From contig CAJUAC010000001.1 of assembly GCA_910583885.1 (NCBI GenBank), positions 1 to 64,000 on the forward strand: a stretch of DNA of 64,000 nt, in the 5' to 3' direction. Of this stretch, positions 26,587 to 37,500 are shown one piece after another (the first letter of the stretch is position 1; each line of letters opens with the position of its first letter). The notes below the pieces were generated by a model. It ran no database searches. It was not told the origin of the DNA and saw only the letters and a list, made by a program, of their open reading frames with translations. The position numbers and the translations under genes are program-made. Source of the stretch: an uncultured Oscillospiraceae bacterium. Its GTDB lineage: Bacteria > Bacillota > Clostridia > Oscillospirales > Oscillospiraceae.

Positions 26587-28452
26587 TCACTCTTTATCCT
26601 TGTAATATTCCGCCTGGGCCTGCCAGAGCTGGGCGTACAGCCCCTTTTTGTCCTCCAGCAGCGCCTCATGGCGCCCCTGCTGGACAATGGCCCCGCCGTC
26701 GAAGACGTACACCAGGTCGCAGAACCGGCAGGAGGACATGCGGTGGGAGATATACACACTGGTACGGTTCTCCACCATCTCCCCGAAGCGGCTGTAGACC
26801 TCGTACTCACTGACCGGATCCAGGGCGGCAGTGGGCTCATCAAGGATCACCAGGGGCGCGTCCTTGTACAGTGCCCGGGCAATCGCTACCTTCTGGGCCT
26901 CCCCGCCGGAGAGGTCCACGCCTCCCTGCCCCTTCTGGTAGAGGCTGGTGTCCAGGCCCTTCTCCAACTGCTCGGCCCGTTCCCGGATGCCTGCCCGCTC
27001 CAGGCAGTCCCACACCTTGTCCGCAGCAACGTCCGCCCCGGCGGCCACGTTCTCCCCCAGGGGCATGGAGAAGAGGCGGAAGTCCTGGAACACCACCGAC
27101 AGGATCGATAGGTACTCCCGGTAGTCGTACTTGCGGATGTCAATGCCGTTGAGGAGGATCTCCCCCTCTGTGGGATCGTAGAGGCGGCAGAGGAGCTTGA
27201 TGAACGTGGTCTTCCCCGCGCCGTTGGGACCCACTACCGCCAGCCTTCCCGCCTTGGGCAGGCGGCAGCTGACATGGCGCAGGCTCCACTGCGCCTGGTT
27301 GGGGTAGCGGAAGCTCACATCCCGGAACTCCAGCTGGAATTCGCCGTCTGAGCGCTTCTCCACCGGCAGGGTCCCGTTGTACTTGGCCGAGGGCAGATCC
27401 AGGAAGGCGGAGTAGTTTTTCAGGTACTGCCGCTGCATGTCCAGCTCCGCCAGGTACGCCATCGCCTCCCGGATCGCCCCCGCCAGGGCCGTCACCGCCC
27501 CCACCTGCATGGACACCGTCCCCACCGTGATGAGCCCAGCTATGGCCTTCAGACCGACAAACACATAGGCCGCCAACACGGACAACAGGTTCAGCGCCGC
27601 CACCAGGGCCCGCAGGGCCCCCTCCTTCCGGATATAGTGCCAGTATCCCTTGTGGGCCTTGTCCCTGGACTGCCGGAATTTATTTAAGAACATCCGCTCC
27701 AGCCGGTAGGTACGGAAATCCTTCCCCACCTGGTAGTCCCAGATAATGCGGGCAAACACGCCATAGCGGCGGTTGCCGTCCAGATTGATCCGGGCCAGAT
27801 CCAGCAGGGCCTGGCTGGCCATCCGGTTGAGGGGCAGGCAGGCCAGAGGCACCGCCAGGGTCACAGCCACCATCAGGGCGGCCATCCAGGGCTGGTTGAG
27901 AGCCCACACCCACGCGGCCGCATCCGGGGGCACTGGGGCGGGGACGAAGAGCCGGCTGACGGCGGCAAGGGCGTAGAGGATGGTCAGCAGCTGGGCAGCC
28001 AGCTTGGAGAGGTTTTCTGCAAAGGAGAAGATGCCGCCCGTGCCGTTAGAGCCCTGGTCAGCCAGTGTTTTCTGGGCCATGACCGCCGGATCCTCCAGCT
28101 GCTGGTAATCCATGGTCAGGCACTTGCCTGCCACCTCCGCATCCGCCATGCCCTCCGTGGTGAGCATCTCCGACTTTGTTACCCATGTCAGCAGCTTGCT
28201 CCCCAGGCCCAGCACCAGGTCCAGCCCCACCATCCAGTACACCAGAAGCATGACATCCCCTGCCCCCGCCAGCAGGTGGTCCAGGATCAACGCCCCATAG
28301 ACGATGTTCACAAAGGGGAATGCCGCACTAAGTGCCGCCGACACGAACACACAGGGCAGCATGGTAGGCCGTACACGGTGGATCATGCGCAGGATGTCCC
28401 GGCTGTCCCGGGCAAATTCCCGGATATCTATCTTTTTTTCAGATTTCTTCAT
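26587..28452 (-). CDS. ABC transporter, fused permease and ATPase (exporter half B)
   Basis: A 621-residue type I exporter subunit: about six membrane spans in residues 30-330, then an ATPase domain with Walker A GPNGAGKTT, signature DLSGGEAQKVAIARAL, Walker B LVILDEPTAALD and H-loop SHRMSS, all intact. It overlaps the preceding exporter gene by 14 bases, so the two products almost certainly form a heterodimer. It is last in a block that also contains a LytTR response regulator and GHKL kinase. The substrate is unknown; lipid, peptide or drug export is typical. Confidence 0.9.
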   Translation of the reverse strand: MKKSEKKIDIREFARDSRDILRMIHRVRPTMLPCVFVSAALSAAFPFVNIVYGALILDHLLAGAGDVMLLVYWMVGLDLVLGLGSKLLTWVTKSEMLTTEGMADAEVAGKCLTMDYQQLEDPAVMAQKTLADQGSNGTGGIFSFAENLSKLAAQLLTILYALAAVSRLFVPAPVPPDAAAWVWALNQPWMAALMVAVTLAVPLACLPLNRMASQALLDLARINLDGNRRYGVFARIIWDYQVGKDFRTYRLERMFLNKFRQSRDKAHKGYWHYIRKEGALRALVAALNLLSVLAAYVFVGLKAIAGLITVGTVSMQVGAVTALAGAIREAMAYLAELDMQRQYLKNYSAFLDLPSAKYNGTLPVEKRSDGEFQLEFRDVSFRYPNQAQWSLRHVSCRLPKAGRLAVVGPNGAGKTTFIKLLCRLYDPTEGEILLNGIDIRKYDYREYLSILSVVFQDFRLFSMPLGENVAAGADVAADKVWDCLERAGIRERAEQLEKGLDTSLYQKGQGGVDLSGGEAQKVAIARALYKDAPLVILDEPTAALDPVSEYEVYSRFGEMVENRTSVYISHRMSSCRFCDLVYVFDGGAIVQQGRHEALLEDKKGLYAQLWQAQAEYYKDKE

Positions 28453-30253
28453 GTCCGTACTCCTCCCCCTCCCGATAGTAGGAGCTCTGCACCTCGAAGA
28501 GGTGGGCATAGGCCCCGCCCCGCTCCAGCAGCTCCCGATGGGTCCCGATCTCCCGGATCCGGCCGCCCTCCATGTACACTACCCGGTCACAGAACTGGGT
28601 GGAGCTGAGGCGGTGGGAGATAAAGAGGCTGGTCTTCCCCCCGGTGAACCCGGCGTACTTCTGGTACAAATCCGCCTCCGCCAGTGGATCCAGTGCAGCG
28701 GTAGGCTCATCCAAAATCAGCAGGGGCGCATCCTTATACAGCGCCCGGGCCAACAGCAGCCGCTGCCGCTGGCCGCCGGAGAGATCCACGCCCTCTGGCT
28801 CCAGCTGCCGGGTGAGGGCTGTGTCCAGCCCCTTGGGCAGCTTCTCCACTGTCTCCCGCAGCCCCGCCTTCTCCAGGCATTGCCAGACCGTCTCACGGTC
28901 GTACTCCTCTTTTCCCGCTACGTTCTCCCCTACGGTGAAGGGCAGCAGGGCCGCGTCCTGGTAGAGGGTACCCACCAGTTTTTGCCACTCCTGAATGTGG
29001 AATTCCTCCAAAGGCACGCCCCCAGCCAGGATTTGCCCGCCAGTGGGCTTGTAGAGCCCGGACAGGAGCTTGACCAAGGTGGTCTTGCCCGCACCGTTGA
29101 GGCCCACCAGGGCGATTTTCTCCCCAGCGCGGATGGTGAGGCTCAAATGGCTGATGGTGGGCTTGGACTGGCCGGGGTAGGTAAAGCTCACATCCCGCAG
29201 CTCGATCTCCGGCGGGCACTGCACGCCGGCTGTGTCCACACCATTGCCGTGGTTCATCACGTCCTCCTGCCCCAGGAATTCCCGGTAGTCGCACACCCGC
29301 AGGCTCTCCATATTCAGGTCATTGAAGGCGGTGACAAAGCCGTTGAGCCAGGTAGTAAACGTGGCGATAACCCCCATATGGAAGGTGAACGCCGCCGCAT
29401 CTATTTCCCCGGCCAGGAAGGAGGCGGTGAGCACGCCATAGGCGATCAGATCCCGGGCCACCAGGAACAAGCTGTCGCTGATCTCCCCCAGTACCCGGCG
29501 GCTGTACAGGCCCCACCGCCATCTCCCCTGGCGCTTGACGCAGGCCCGCAGGGCGTCCATCAACCATTTCTCCAGGCGGTAGAGGCGGATATCCTTGCCG
29601 TTGGCCGGGTCCGCAGCCAACTCCTGGAAGTAACGCTCCCGCTGGATATCCCAGGCCTGCTGGCCCTTCTGGGTGCGCAGGGCGTACTGATGGGCCCACC
29701 GGGCAGCCAGGCAGTTGCAGGCGGTCATCCCTGCCAGCACCAGCAGGATGCGCCAGTCCAGCGCCACCGCCAGCGCCCCGTATAGAAGCACCCCCAGCAG
29801 GTTCCGCACCAGGGGCTCCAGCTCGGTCAGCATCCGCTCCACCCCCACACTGTTCCTGCTGATGGAGCGGTGGGCGTTGTCCATACGCCGCTGGCCCTCC
29901 GCCGGCTCCAGCAGGCAGTAGTCCGCGGTCAGCACCTTCTCCGCCAGCGAAGCAACACAGTCATGGCCCCGGAAGGTCATCTGGCACACCAACATCCAGC
30001 GGGTCCAGTAGTGGCGGAGGAAGGTCAGGACGGCGTAGAGGAGCACCATGGCTGTCACCGCAGCCAGGTACTGCTCCAGTCCGCCGCCCCGGGTGATGGC
30101 CCCCACCGCCGTGGTAGGCAGGAGGGTGACGATCATCGGCAGGGTCAGGTTCACCGCCAGCAGCCCTGCCTGGAGGGGGAGATACCACCGGTTGTACTGG
30201 TTGATCCGCCTGAGCAGATACAGGATGTTGCTGAACGCGGAGTACCGCTTCAT
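28439..30253 (-). CDS. ABC transporter, fused permease and ATPase (exporter half A)
   Basis: A 604-residue exporter subunit. Membrane spans occupy about residues 25-300. The ATPase domain has Walker A GLNGAGKTT, signature DLSGGQRQRLLLARAL, Walker B LLILDEPTAALD and H-loop SHRLSS. ATG 30253 follows GAGGTG; the longer open frame upstream is not protein-like. It is partner of the next gene. The 205-base gap upstream holds an inverted repeat and probably the promoter controlled by the neighbouring two-component system. Confidence 0.9.
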   Translation of the reverse strand: MKRYSAFSNILYLLRRINQYNRWYLPLQAGLLAVNLTLPMIVTLLPTTAVGAITRGGGLEQYLAAVTAMVLLYAVLTFLRHYWTRWMLVCQMTFRGHDCVASLAEKVLTADYCLLEPAEGQRRMDNAHRSISRNSVGVERMLTELEPLVRNLLGVLLYGALAVALDWRILLVLAGMTACNCLAARWAHQYALRTQKGQQAWDIQRERYFQELAADPANGKDIRLYRLEKWLMDALRACVKRQGRWRWGLYSRRVLGEISDSLFLVARDLIAYGVLTASFLAGEIDAAAFTFHMGVIATFTTWLNGFVTAFNDLNMESLRVCDYREFLGQEDVMNHGNGVDTAGVQCPPEIELRDVSFTYPGQSKPTISHLSLTIRAGEKIALVGLNGAGKTTLVKLLSGLYKPTGGQILAGGVPLEEFHIQEWQKLVGTLYQDAALLPFTVGENVAGKEEYDRETVWQCLEKAGLRETVEKLPKGLDTALTRQLEPEGVDLSGGQRQRLLLARALYKDAPLLILDEPTAALDPLAEADLYQKYAGFTGGKTSLFISHRLSSTQFCDRVVYMEGGRIREIGTHRELLERGGAYAHLFEVQSSYYREGEEYGHEEI

Positions 30254-30316
30254 GGGAATGCACCTCATTTCCTTTGCTTGTGGCCCGAGTATAGCATAGG
30301 CCCCGGACAAAAAGAA

Positions 30317-30353
30317 CATTCGCGCACGAATTGTCAAAATCCGGGCGCGAATG
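30317..30353. promoter_or_regulatory. Inverted repeat upstream of the ABC exporter operon
   Basis: CATTCGCGC and GCGCGAATG, perfect 9-bp arms 19 bases apart, about 65 bases upstream of the exporter start. The region between holds TTGACA on the minus strand, and TATACT follows near 30295. It is a candidate operator for the LytTR regulator encoded next door. Confidence 0.4.
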
Positions 30354-30458
30354 GCAGGAAGGTCATCATTAATCGCGAAACTCCGTTTCGCCCTATGTAC
30401 AGGGGAGCAGCCCTATCAACAGGAAAGGCGGCTGTTCTGATATCTGCCAGCTGCCCCC

Positions 30459-31187
30459 CTACAGCGGCAGCAGGATTTCTGTGGCAAAAACCCCCGGCTC
30501 GTTCTGACGGTTGACGTAGCCGGCGTATTTTTCCACCACCCGGTCGATCCGCTTGAGGCCATGGCCGTGGTTGCCCCGCTTGGCGGAGACATAGGCGGCG
30601 TCTATTTTCCGTACCGTCTCGTTGGTGGCGTTGGTGACAGACAGGTAGAGCTGCTGCTTGAACACGCCGATATACAGCCGCAGGAACCGCCCCTCCCCGG
30701 CGACCTTCTCACAGGACTCCACCGCGTTGTCGATGAGATTGCCCAGGATGACGCACAGGTCGATATCTGATACTGCCAGGTTCGGCGGCACCTGGGCCTT
30801 GAAATCCAGGTCAATCCCCCGCTTGAGGACGATGGAGAGCTTGGCGTTGAGGATGGCGTCCAGGCTTACGTTGCCCGTCTCCGCCAGGGCGCGGATGCCA
30901 TCCAGATCCTCCTCCAGGCTGTCCAGATAGGCCCGGGCCTCCCCGACCTGGCCCATCTCCAGCCGGGCTTTCAAGGTTTGCAGGTGGTTATGGTAATCGT
31001 GCCGCCAGCCCCGCATGGTGAGATAGAGGTTCTGCACCTCGTCGATCTGGCGGGCCATCAGCTTGTTCTGGTAGGATGCGATACGCCGGTCCGACCGGCG
31101 GCGCAGCAGCCAGACCGCCAGCGCCAATCCCCCGGCTGCCAGCAAAACCAGACCGCCAGCCAGCAGCGCAATGCTCCAGAAACCCAT
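30459..31187 (-). CDS. GHKL-domain sensor histidine kinase
   Basis: A 242-residue kinase with one N-terminal membrane span (residues 6-29) and almost no extracellular part. A cytoplasmic region carries RHDYHNHLQTLKARLE (phosphorylated His near 63), then a GHKL ATPase domain with NLIDNAVESCEK (N box near 150) and GHGLKRIDRVVEKY (G box near 208). The type resembles AgrC/CitA-like kinases that pair with LytTR regulators. With a single span and no sensor loop it may sense through the ABC transporter, which is inference. It begins one base after the regulator's stop codon. Confidence 0.9.
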   Translation of the reverse strand: MGFWSIALLAGGLVLLAAGGLALAVWLLRRRSDRRIASYQNKLMARQIDEVQNLYLTMRGWRHDYHNHLQTLKARLEMGQVGEARAYLDSLEEDLDGIRALAETGNVSLDAILNAKLSIVLKRGIDLDFKAQVPPNLAVSDIDLCVILGNLIDNAVESCEKVAGEGRFLRLYIGVFKQQLYLSVTNATNETVRKIDAAYVSAKRGNHGHGLKRIDRVVEKYAGYVNRQNEPGVFATEILLPL

Positions 31188-31188
31188 G

Positions 31189-31893
31189 TCACACCTCCCG
31201 ATAGTAGCGGATAAACGCCTGGTTCAGCTTCCCCCAGGCCCCCCGGCTGACCGGAACCCGCAGGCCGCCCTCCAGCAGGCACTCCGTCCGCCCCACCCGC
31301 TCCACATACCGCAGGTTGACCAAAAAACTCCGGTGGGCGGGGACAAACCCCTCCCCCAGCTGCCGGGACAGGGCGGAAAAGGTGGTTTTGATCTCCAGCG
31401 TCCCGCTGGCCGTATGGACAGCGGTGTGGTGCCCCCGGGCCTCCAGGCACAGGATCTCCTCCTGGTCTACCCGCCGCGCGTCCCCGTCCACCTGGAGCAC
31501 CAGATAGGCTGGTTCCCGCGCCAGCTGCTCCCTGGCAAGATCCAGCAGGGCGAAGAGCGCACCCCGCTCCACCGGCTTGAGGAGGTAGCGCAGGGCCGAC
31601 ACCTCGTAGCCCTGGAACACATACCCCGGATGGTTGGTCAGGAAGGCAATGGGCACCCGGCGGTCTGTCTCCCGCACGGCCCGGGCCAGGTCAACCCCGC
31701 TCATTCCGCCCAGCTCCACATCCAGCAGCAGCAGGTCGTAGGGATAGCTCCCCGCCGCTTCAAAGAGCATCGCCTCCCCGCTGGGATAGGCCCACACCTG
31801 GCAGGGGCAGCCGCGCAGCGCGCCCCACTCGCCCGCCAGCCGTTCCAACCACTCCCGCAGCGCCGCCTCGTCGTCGCAAACCGCAATGCGCAT
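31189..31893 (-). CDS. LytTR-family response regulator
   Basis: A 234-residue regulator. The receiver domain (IAVCDDEAALRE; phosphoacceptor Asp in LLLLDVELGGMSG near 56; Lys in RYLLKPVERG) is followed by a LytTR DNA-binding domain (about 130-230: EEILCLEARGHHTAVHT, FVPAHRSFLVNLRYVERV). The ATG has an AAGGGGG site. It is first in the kinase/regulator pair and presumably controls the downstream ABC exporter. Confidence 0.92.
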   Translation of the reverse strand: MRIAVCDDEAALREWLERLAGEWGALRGCPCQVWAYPSGEAMLFEAAGSYPYDLLLLDVELGGMSGVDLARAVRETDRRVPIAFLTNHPGYVFQGYEVSALRYLLKPVERGALFALLDLAREQLAREPAYLVLQVDGDARRVDQEEILCLEARGHHTAVHTASGTLEIKTTFSALSRQLGEGFVPAHRSFLVNLRYVERVGRTECLLEGGLRVPVSRGAWGKLNQAFIRYYREV

Positions 31894-32014
31894 TGGCTCA
31901 TCCCCCTTCTGCCTACAGTATACCGCAGGCCATGGGAGGATGTAAACGGGAAAATTTTTGACAAAATTAAGGAAGAACGAAATTTTCATCTAGCCAAATG
32001 AGGAAAGATAGGAT

Positions 32015-32020
32015 ATAATC
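32015..32020 (+). promoter_or_regulatory. -10 box of the 5'-nucleotidase gene
   Basis: TATAAT in GGATATAAT; the -35 is poor. The leader of about 90 bases that follows has two stable hairpins (GGACAGGGG/CCCCTGTCC and TCCTGCG/CGCAGGA) ahead of TAGGAGG. These may protect the message. A TTGACA about 60 bases further up is too far to pair with this -10. Confidence 0.5.
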
Positions 32021-32117
32021 AAAGCTGTATAGGGCGGACAGGGGATCTCCCCTGTCCTGCGGCGGATTATCCGTCGCAGGACAAGCCGCTCAAAACAAAA
32101 TTTAGGAGGAAAACCAT

Positions 32118-34439
32118 ATGAGAAAGTGGAACAAGCCCCTCGCTCTCCTGCTGGCAATGGTCATGGCCCTCAGCACGGCCATCACCGCCCTGGCGGCCGA
32201 GGAGAGCGCGGCGGAACCCACCGCCACAGCGTTCGAGGTACCTGCGGAGGCAGAGGGCGCCATCGTCATCCTGCACTCCAACGACACCCACGGCGCGATT
32301 GAAGGCTATGCCAAGATCGCCGCCCTGGAGGCCATGTATGAGGCCGCCGGCGCCACCGTGTATCTGATGGATGCCGGTGACTTCAGCCAGGGCGAGACCT
32401 CTGTGAGCGCTTCCCTGGGCATGACCGCCATCGAGCTGATGAACCTGGTCGGCTACGATGTGGCCGCCCCCGGCAACCACGAGTTCGACTATGGCTATGA
32501 GAACCTGGCCAAGCTGGCTGACACCGCTGAGTTCCCCATCCTGGCCGCCAACATCACCTACAACGGCGAGCTGGCCTTTGGCGACAACCTCGTCCTGGAG
32601 ACAGAGGACGGCGTGAAGCTGGGCGTATTTGGCCTGGACACCCCCGAGGCCAAGACCAAGAGCCACCCCGCTAAGACCGTGGGCGTGGAGTTCGCCTCCA
32701 GCGACGACATGTATGCCGTTGCCCAGGCACAGGTGGACGAGCTGACTGCTGCGGAGTGTGACTACATCATCTGCCTGGGCCACCTGGGCATCGACGATGA
32801 GACCGCCGCCAACGCCAACCGCTCCATCGACCTGCTGGCAAAGGTGACTGGTATCGACCTGTTTATCGACGGCCACTCCCATTCCACCCTGGAGCAGATT
32901 GCTGCTGTGACCAACAGCGAGCGCAAGGTCGGTGACACCATCGTCACCTCCACCGGCGAGAAGTTCAACAACATCGGTGTTGTCACCCTCAAGGACGGCG
33001 AGATCACCACCGAGACGGTGTCTGCTGAGGCTGTTGCCGTCCCCGAGGATTCCGCCCCTGCCGCCCGTGCCGCTGCGATCCGCGCGGAGATCGAGAAGGA
33101 ATACGGCGCTACCTTCGCCACCACTGAGATCCTCCTCAACGGCGAGCGCGACCCCGGCAACCGCACGGAGGAGACCAACCTGGGCAACCTGATCACCGAC
33201 GCCATCCTGTGGTACGCCACCAAGGACGGCGAGGACATGGGTGTCCCCGCTGAGAACGTTGTCGCCCTGACCAACGGCGGCGGTATCCGCGCCACCATCG
33301 AGGCTGGCGACATCACCAAGAACGATGTCAACACCGTCCTGCCCTTCGGCAACACGGTGGCTTATGTCATCGTGGAGGGCGAGGCCCTGCTGGAGGCCCT
33401 GGAGGCATCCACCTTCTGCACCCCCACCGCCATCGGCGGCTTCCCCCAGGTTTCCGGCATCGAGTTCACCGTTGACACCACGAAGGAATTTGACCAGGGC
33501 GACCAGTACCCCGGCTCTGAGTACTATGCCCCCAAGAGCATCAACCGCGTAACCATCAACAGCATCAATGGCAAGGACTTCGATCCCGAGGCCACCTATG
33601 CCGTTGTGACCAACGACTTCACCGCTGCCGGCGGCGACACCTACTATGCCTTCTCCGTGGCCACTGTGGTGGACACCGGCGCCCCCATGGACGTCGTGCT
33701 GATGGAGTACATCACAGACGTCCTGGACGGTACGGTTTCTGCTGAGAAGTACGGCGAGACCTCCGGCCGCATCACCATCGCCGCTGGCGACGCTGCGGAG
33801 CCCAGCGAGCCCGATACCGATACCCCCGCTGAGCCCGACACCCCCGCTGTGGCCCCCGCTGTTACCTTCTCCGATGTCACTGAGGCCAACTGGCACTATG
33901 AGTTTGTCACCGCTATGGTGAATGCCGGGATCGTGGATGGCTACTCTGACGGCACCTTCCAGCCCGGCAACTCCGTCAACTGGGGCGCTGCGCTGAAGAT
34001 GGTCCTGACCTATGCCGGTTATGGCGAGCAGGCCCCCGTAGAGGGCGGCACCTGGGCCAGCGGCTACATTGCCCTGGCGAAGAGCGAAGGCCTCATTGAC
34101 GGCGATGTAGAGCAGAACGCCAACATCACCCGTCTGGAGATGTGCCAGCTGCTGGCAAAGGCCCTGAAGATCCCCGCCTCTGAGAAGGAATCCACCTTCC
34201 CCGACACGGATGACGGCTATGTACTGGCCCTGGCTGAGCTGGGTGTTATCGGCGGCAATCCCGACGGCACCTTCGGCCCTGACGGTGAGCTGACCCGCGC
34301 CCAGCTGTGCAAGATCCTCAGCGAAGCCCCCGAGGCTGCTGCTGAGGTGACTCCCTCTGAGGAGGCCCCTGCCGCTGACGGCGAGACGGTTGCCGGTGAG
34401 CCCGCCGCTGAGGAGGACAAGGAGCCCGCTGCTGCGTAA
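32118..34439 (+). CDS. Secreted 5'-nucleotidase/metallophosphatase with SLH anchor
   Basis: A 773-residue secreted enzyme. Signal peptide residues 1-26 end in ALA. The metallophosphatase domain shows NDTHG (55-59), DAGDFSQG, GNHEFDYG and DGHSHS, the two-metal ligands of UshA-type nucleotidases. The 5'-nucleotidase C-terminal domain (about 330-550) has the substrate-binding NGGGIR. An acidic proline linker (PSEPDTDTPAEPDTP) leads to three SLH repeats (about 581-750) that bind cell-wall polymer. It would dephosphorylate nucleotides at the surface and could feed nucleosides to the purine pathway elsewhere in this window. AGGAGG precedes the ATG. Confidence 0.92.
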   Translation: MRKWNKPLALLLAMVMALSTAITALAAEESAAEPTATAFEVPAEAEGAIVILHSNDTHGAIEGYAKIAALEAMYEAAGATVYLMDAGDFSQGETSVSASLGMTAIELMNLVGYDVAAPGNHEFDYGYENLAKLADTAEFPILAANITYNGELAFGDNLVLETEDGVKLGVFGLDTPEAKTKSHPAKTVGVEFASSDDMYAVAQAQVDELTAAECDYIICLGHLGIDDETAANANRSIDLLAKVTGIDLFIDGHSHSTLEQIAAVTNSERKVGDTIVTSTGEKFNNIGVVTLKDGEITTETVSAEAVAVPEDSAPAARAAAIRAEIEKEYGATFATTEILLNGERDPGNRTEETNLGNLITDAILWYATKDGEDMGVPAENVVALTNGGGIRATIEAGDITKNDVNTVLPFGNTVAYVIVEGEALLEALEASTFCTPTAIGGFPQVSGIEFTVDTTKEFDQGDQYPGSEYYAPKSINRVTINSINGKDFDPEATYAVVTNDFTAAGGDTYYAFSVATVVDTGAPMDVVLMEYITDVLDGTVSAEKYGETSGRITIAAGDAAEPSEPDTDTPAEPDTPAVAPAVTFSDVTEANWHYEFVTAMVNAGIVDGYSDGTFQPGNSVNWGAALKMVLTYAGYGEQAPVEGGTWASGYIALAKSEGLIDGDVEQNANITRLEMCQLLAKALKIPASEKESTFPDTDDGYVLALAELGVIGGNPDGTFGPDGELTRAQLCKILSEAPEAAAEVTPSEEAPAADGETVAGEPAAEEDKEPAAA

Positions 34440-34470
34440 CCTCTTTGTTGTTGAATAGCGACATAAAAAA

Positions 34471-34508
34471 GATGGCCTGCCCCGCAAGGGGTGGGCCATC
34501 CTTTTAAT
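34471..34508. terminator. Bidirectional terminator between 5'-nucleotidase and hsdR
   Basis: GATGGCC-TG-CCCC pairs with GGGG-TG-GGCCATC around GCAA, then CTTTTAATAT. Its core resembles the hairpin at the other end of the restriction locus (41183-41216). Confidence 0.8.
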
Positions 34509-37500
34509 ATCTCTTCTTGGCAACTATCATAATTTCATCAATAATGACATCAATTGTATCCAATGTCCAAGGGATCTGGTTATCTTCCATATAGTCAAAC
34601 AGCAAGTCATCCAGCTCTTTTTTGATATCCCTATGGACAATGACATTGTCTCTCCAGTCACGCTTTGTGTACTTGACAATCACAGCTTTGATCTTCCATG
34701 CCAATTCACCCATTGCGTCTGTAATTTCTATATCAGCATCTCCAGTTGACTTTTTGATACCTGCCCAAACCGCACCATAGAAGGATTTCGCTTCACTATC
34801 ATCCATGATGTTCTCCGGATATGGAACAGCACTCCGGCCAGCCCGATAGTCTTCTGCCATTTTTTCCATAGAAGAAAGATACTTTTCGCTGTCACGTCCC
34901 TGCATATAGTCCAGAAGGGATTTTTTAATCCGCTCCATAAACGTCATGTAACGGATCGGATCGACATACCGCTGGCTTTCAAGGACTTCAATCTGCCGTG
35001 ACTGAATCGCTTCTGCTTTCGCCTCATTAGAGCTTAACCGGGCCAGCTGTTCCTCCATCTTTTCCTTGTTTGTAATGTCAAGCGGTTCTATAAGGATTTT
35101 TGCATCCTCTGCATTCACATAGGTGTTCAGCAGCTGGCGGATCCCATCTTCATATCGGGAAAAGTCCACACGGTCATTGAAACGGAGAGAGACGCTGTCC
35201 TTCAATTTTTTGAAAAAGAGATAGTCCTTGCGGTACACTTCAGCCTGATCAAATCCGACAGCTTCAAATAATTCATAGCTGGAATACATAAAGTCCATCA
35301 GCTTTGCAAAGACTGACAGTTCCTTATAGAAGCTTTTGCGCACCTCATGCTCCCTGAGACGTTCCTGCCATACGTTTGTGCTGGGCTCGTCCGGATCAAT
35401 CCCTCTAAAAATTTTCCAGAGCGCTTGATGAGACTTCTCCAGTTTTTTCCTCTCTTCTGAAACGGCGGAGATTGCTGCCCGGATCTCCGAACGGTTAAAT
35501 AGGTTCATTCCAGACTGTTCATCGTTGTACATATCCAAAGCGGAATTCAACCTCTTGAAGATCCCCCTATAATCGACAATCAAGCCAAAATCTTTGTCTG
35601 GGTACACTCTGTTCACACGGGCAATGGCCTGTAGGAGCGCATGATCCTTCAGCTTTTTATCTACATATAGCACTGCGGCAATTGGCGCATCAAACCCGGT
35701 AAGCAGCTTATCCTTTACAATCAGCAGATCGATATCGCCCTCCCGGTCAACGAACCTCCCCGTCACAGAGTCTTCGTAGGCGTCATAGTTATTCTTGAAG
35801 AGCGGATCAATTTCTTTCCGGAAAAACTCGCCGATAATTTTCTGGGTCTGTGGGGTATTGTTTTCATCGTCACCCTCCCGGCCGGTATTCGGCGTAATGA
35901 CCACAGCCGGGGTAATCCCGCCAAGATCCCGCAGCTTATAAAAGAGCTGCACTGCTTCTGCACGGGAGGCGCAAGTCAGCATGGCTTTAAATCTTTTGGA
36001 TCTGACATAATTGATAAAGTGCTCATGCAGGTCAAACGCTATCATGCTGAGGCGGGCCTCTGTTTCAGCGAGCGCCACAAACCGGCTGTATTGAATCTCC
36101 AAATCCCTTTTTGCCTCTTCCGTAAGGCCTACGGTCATATACTTCAGGTGGGCATTGATTTGCTCACTGGTAACTGTTTGGGGGATCACACGGCCTTCAT
36201 AAATGATAGGAACCGTTACCCTATCGTTAATGGCATCTTGGAGCGTATATCTGTCAATCTCGGGGCCAAACTTTTCATAGGTATTCCTTGCTGGGAGAAT
36301 ATCACGCCTATTGTCTTCCGGCTTTTTCTGTATCAGAGGCGTACCGGTAAACGCAATCTTCACCGCATTGGGCAGGACCCGGTTCATGTAGATATTCAGC
36401 TTTCCGTACTGTGTCCGATGTCCTTCATCAATAAAAACGAAAATATTTTCGCTGTCATTACAGTACTCCTGCTTTACTGCTGCCTCAAATTTATTGACCA
36501 ATGCAGTGATGATGGTATTGCTCTCTTCTTTCAGCAAAGCAATCAACCCTTTACCAGTCTTGGCGCGGTGGGGGCTCATTTGCGTGTGTATGAAATTATC
36601 CCGGATCTGCTTATCCAAACTAATCCGGTCAGTCACCATCACAAAGCGCGGCTGTTTGATGATGCTCTCTGGGTCCATGCTTTCACGCAGAATCATTTTG
36701 GTCAGCATAATCATCGTAAGCGTCTTCCCGCTGCCCTGCGTGTGCCAAACCACCCCGCTTCTGGTGTTTGTGCCGTCTCTCAGCAAAATACGATCCATGC
36801 ATTTTTTCACGGCAAAGTACTGCTTATACCGGCAGATTTTTTTTACATTGTTGTCATAAATAATGAAATTGCGGATCAAATCCAGCAGCCGGTCCGGATG
36901 CAGCAGCGAGACCAGCGCCCGGTCCTGCGCTTTGATTTGACCATCCGGAGAACATTTCCGGCACCACGCCTGCTGCCACTCCTTTGTCTTCTCATCATTC
37001 TCGTACCAGGACACAAAGCAGTTTGCAGGTGTTCCGCAGGTCCCATAAAGGACTTTATCCGGATTAACCGCCAAAACCAACTGCGTGTAACGGAACAGAT
37101 GGGGGATGTATTCTTCTCCCCAGTTGCGGATGATCTGGTTGACACCCTCCATCACATCTACGCTGGATTTTTTGCATTCAATCACGATCAACGGGATGCC
37201 GTTTACCAGCACTACAATATCAGGCCGGGCAAATTTGCCGTTGGGTCGCTCCACCTCGAACTCATCTGTCACCTGGAGGATATTCTTCTCCGGGTGTTCA
37301 AAATTGATAAAGTTCATATCAAAGGATTGACGTGTCCCGTCGGGCAAATCCTCTTCCAGGCTCTTTCCGGCACAAAGCAGCTCATAGATTGCCTTGTTCT
37401 CTGCATAAAGGCCAGCAGCGCTGTACTGGTCTACGGTTTGCATAGCCTTTGCAATAGACCCGCCGGAAAAGAAGCGTTCTTCTGTGTCAAACTGATACGT

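Noticed and set aside
30375..30391. GCGAAAC-TCC-GTTTCGC hairpin as a terminator
   Set aside because: The stem is only 7 bp and has no T-run. It resembles the hairpin beside repeat copy E and is more likely part of a repeat.
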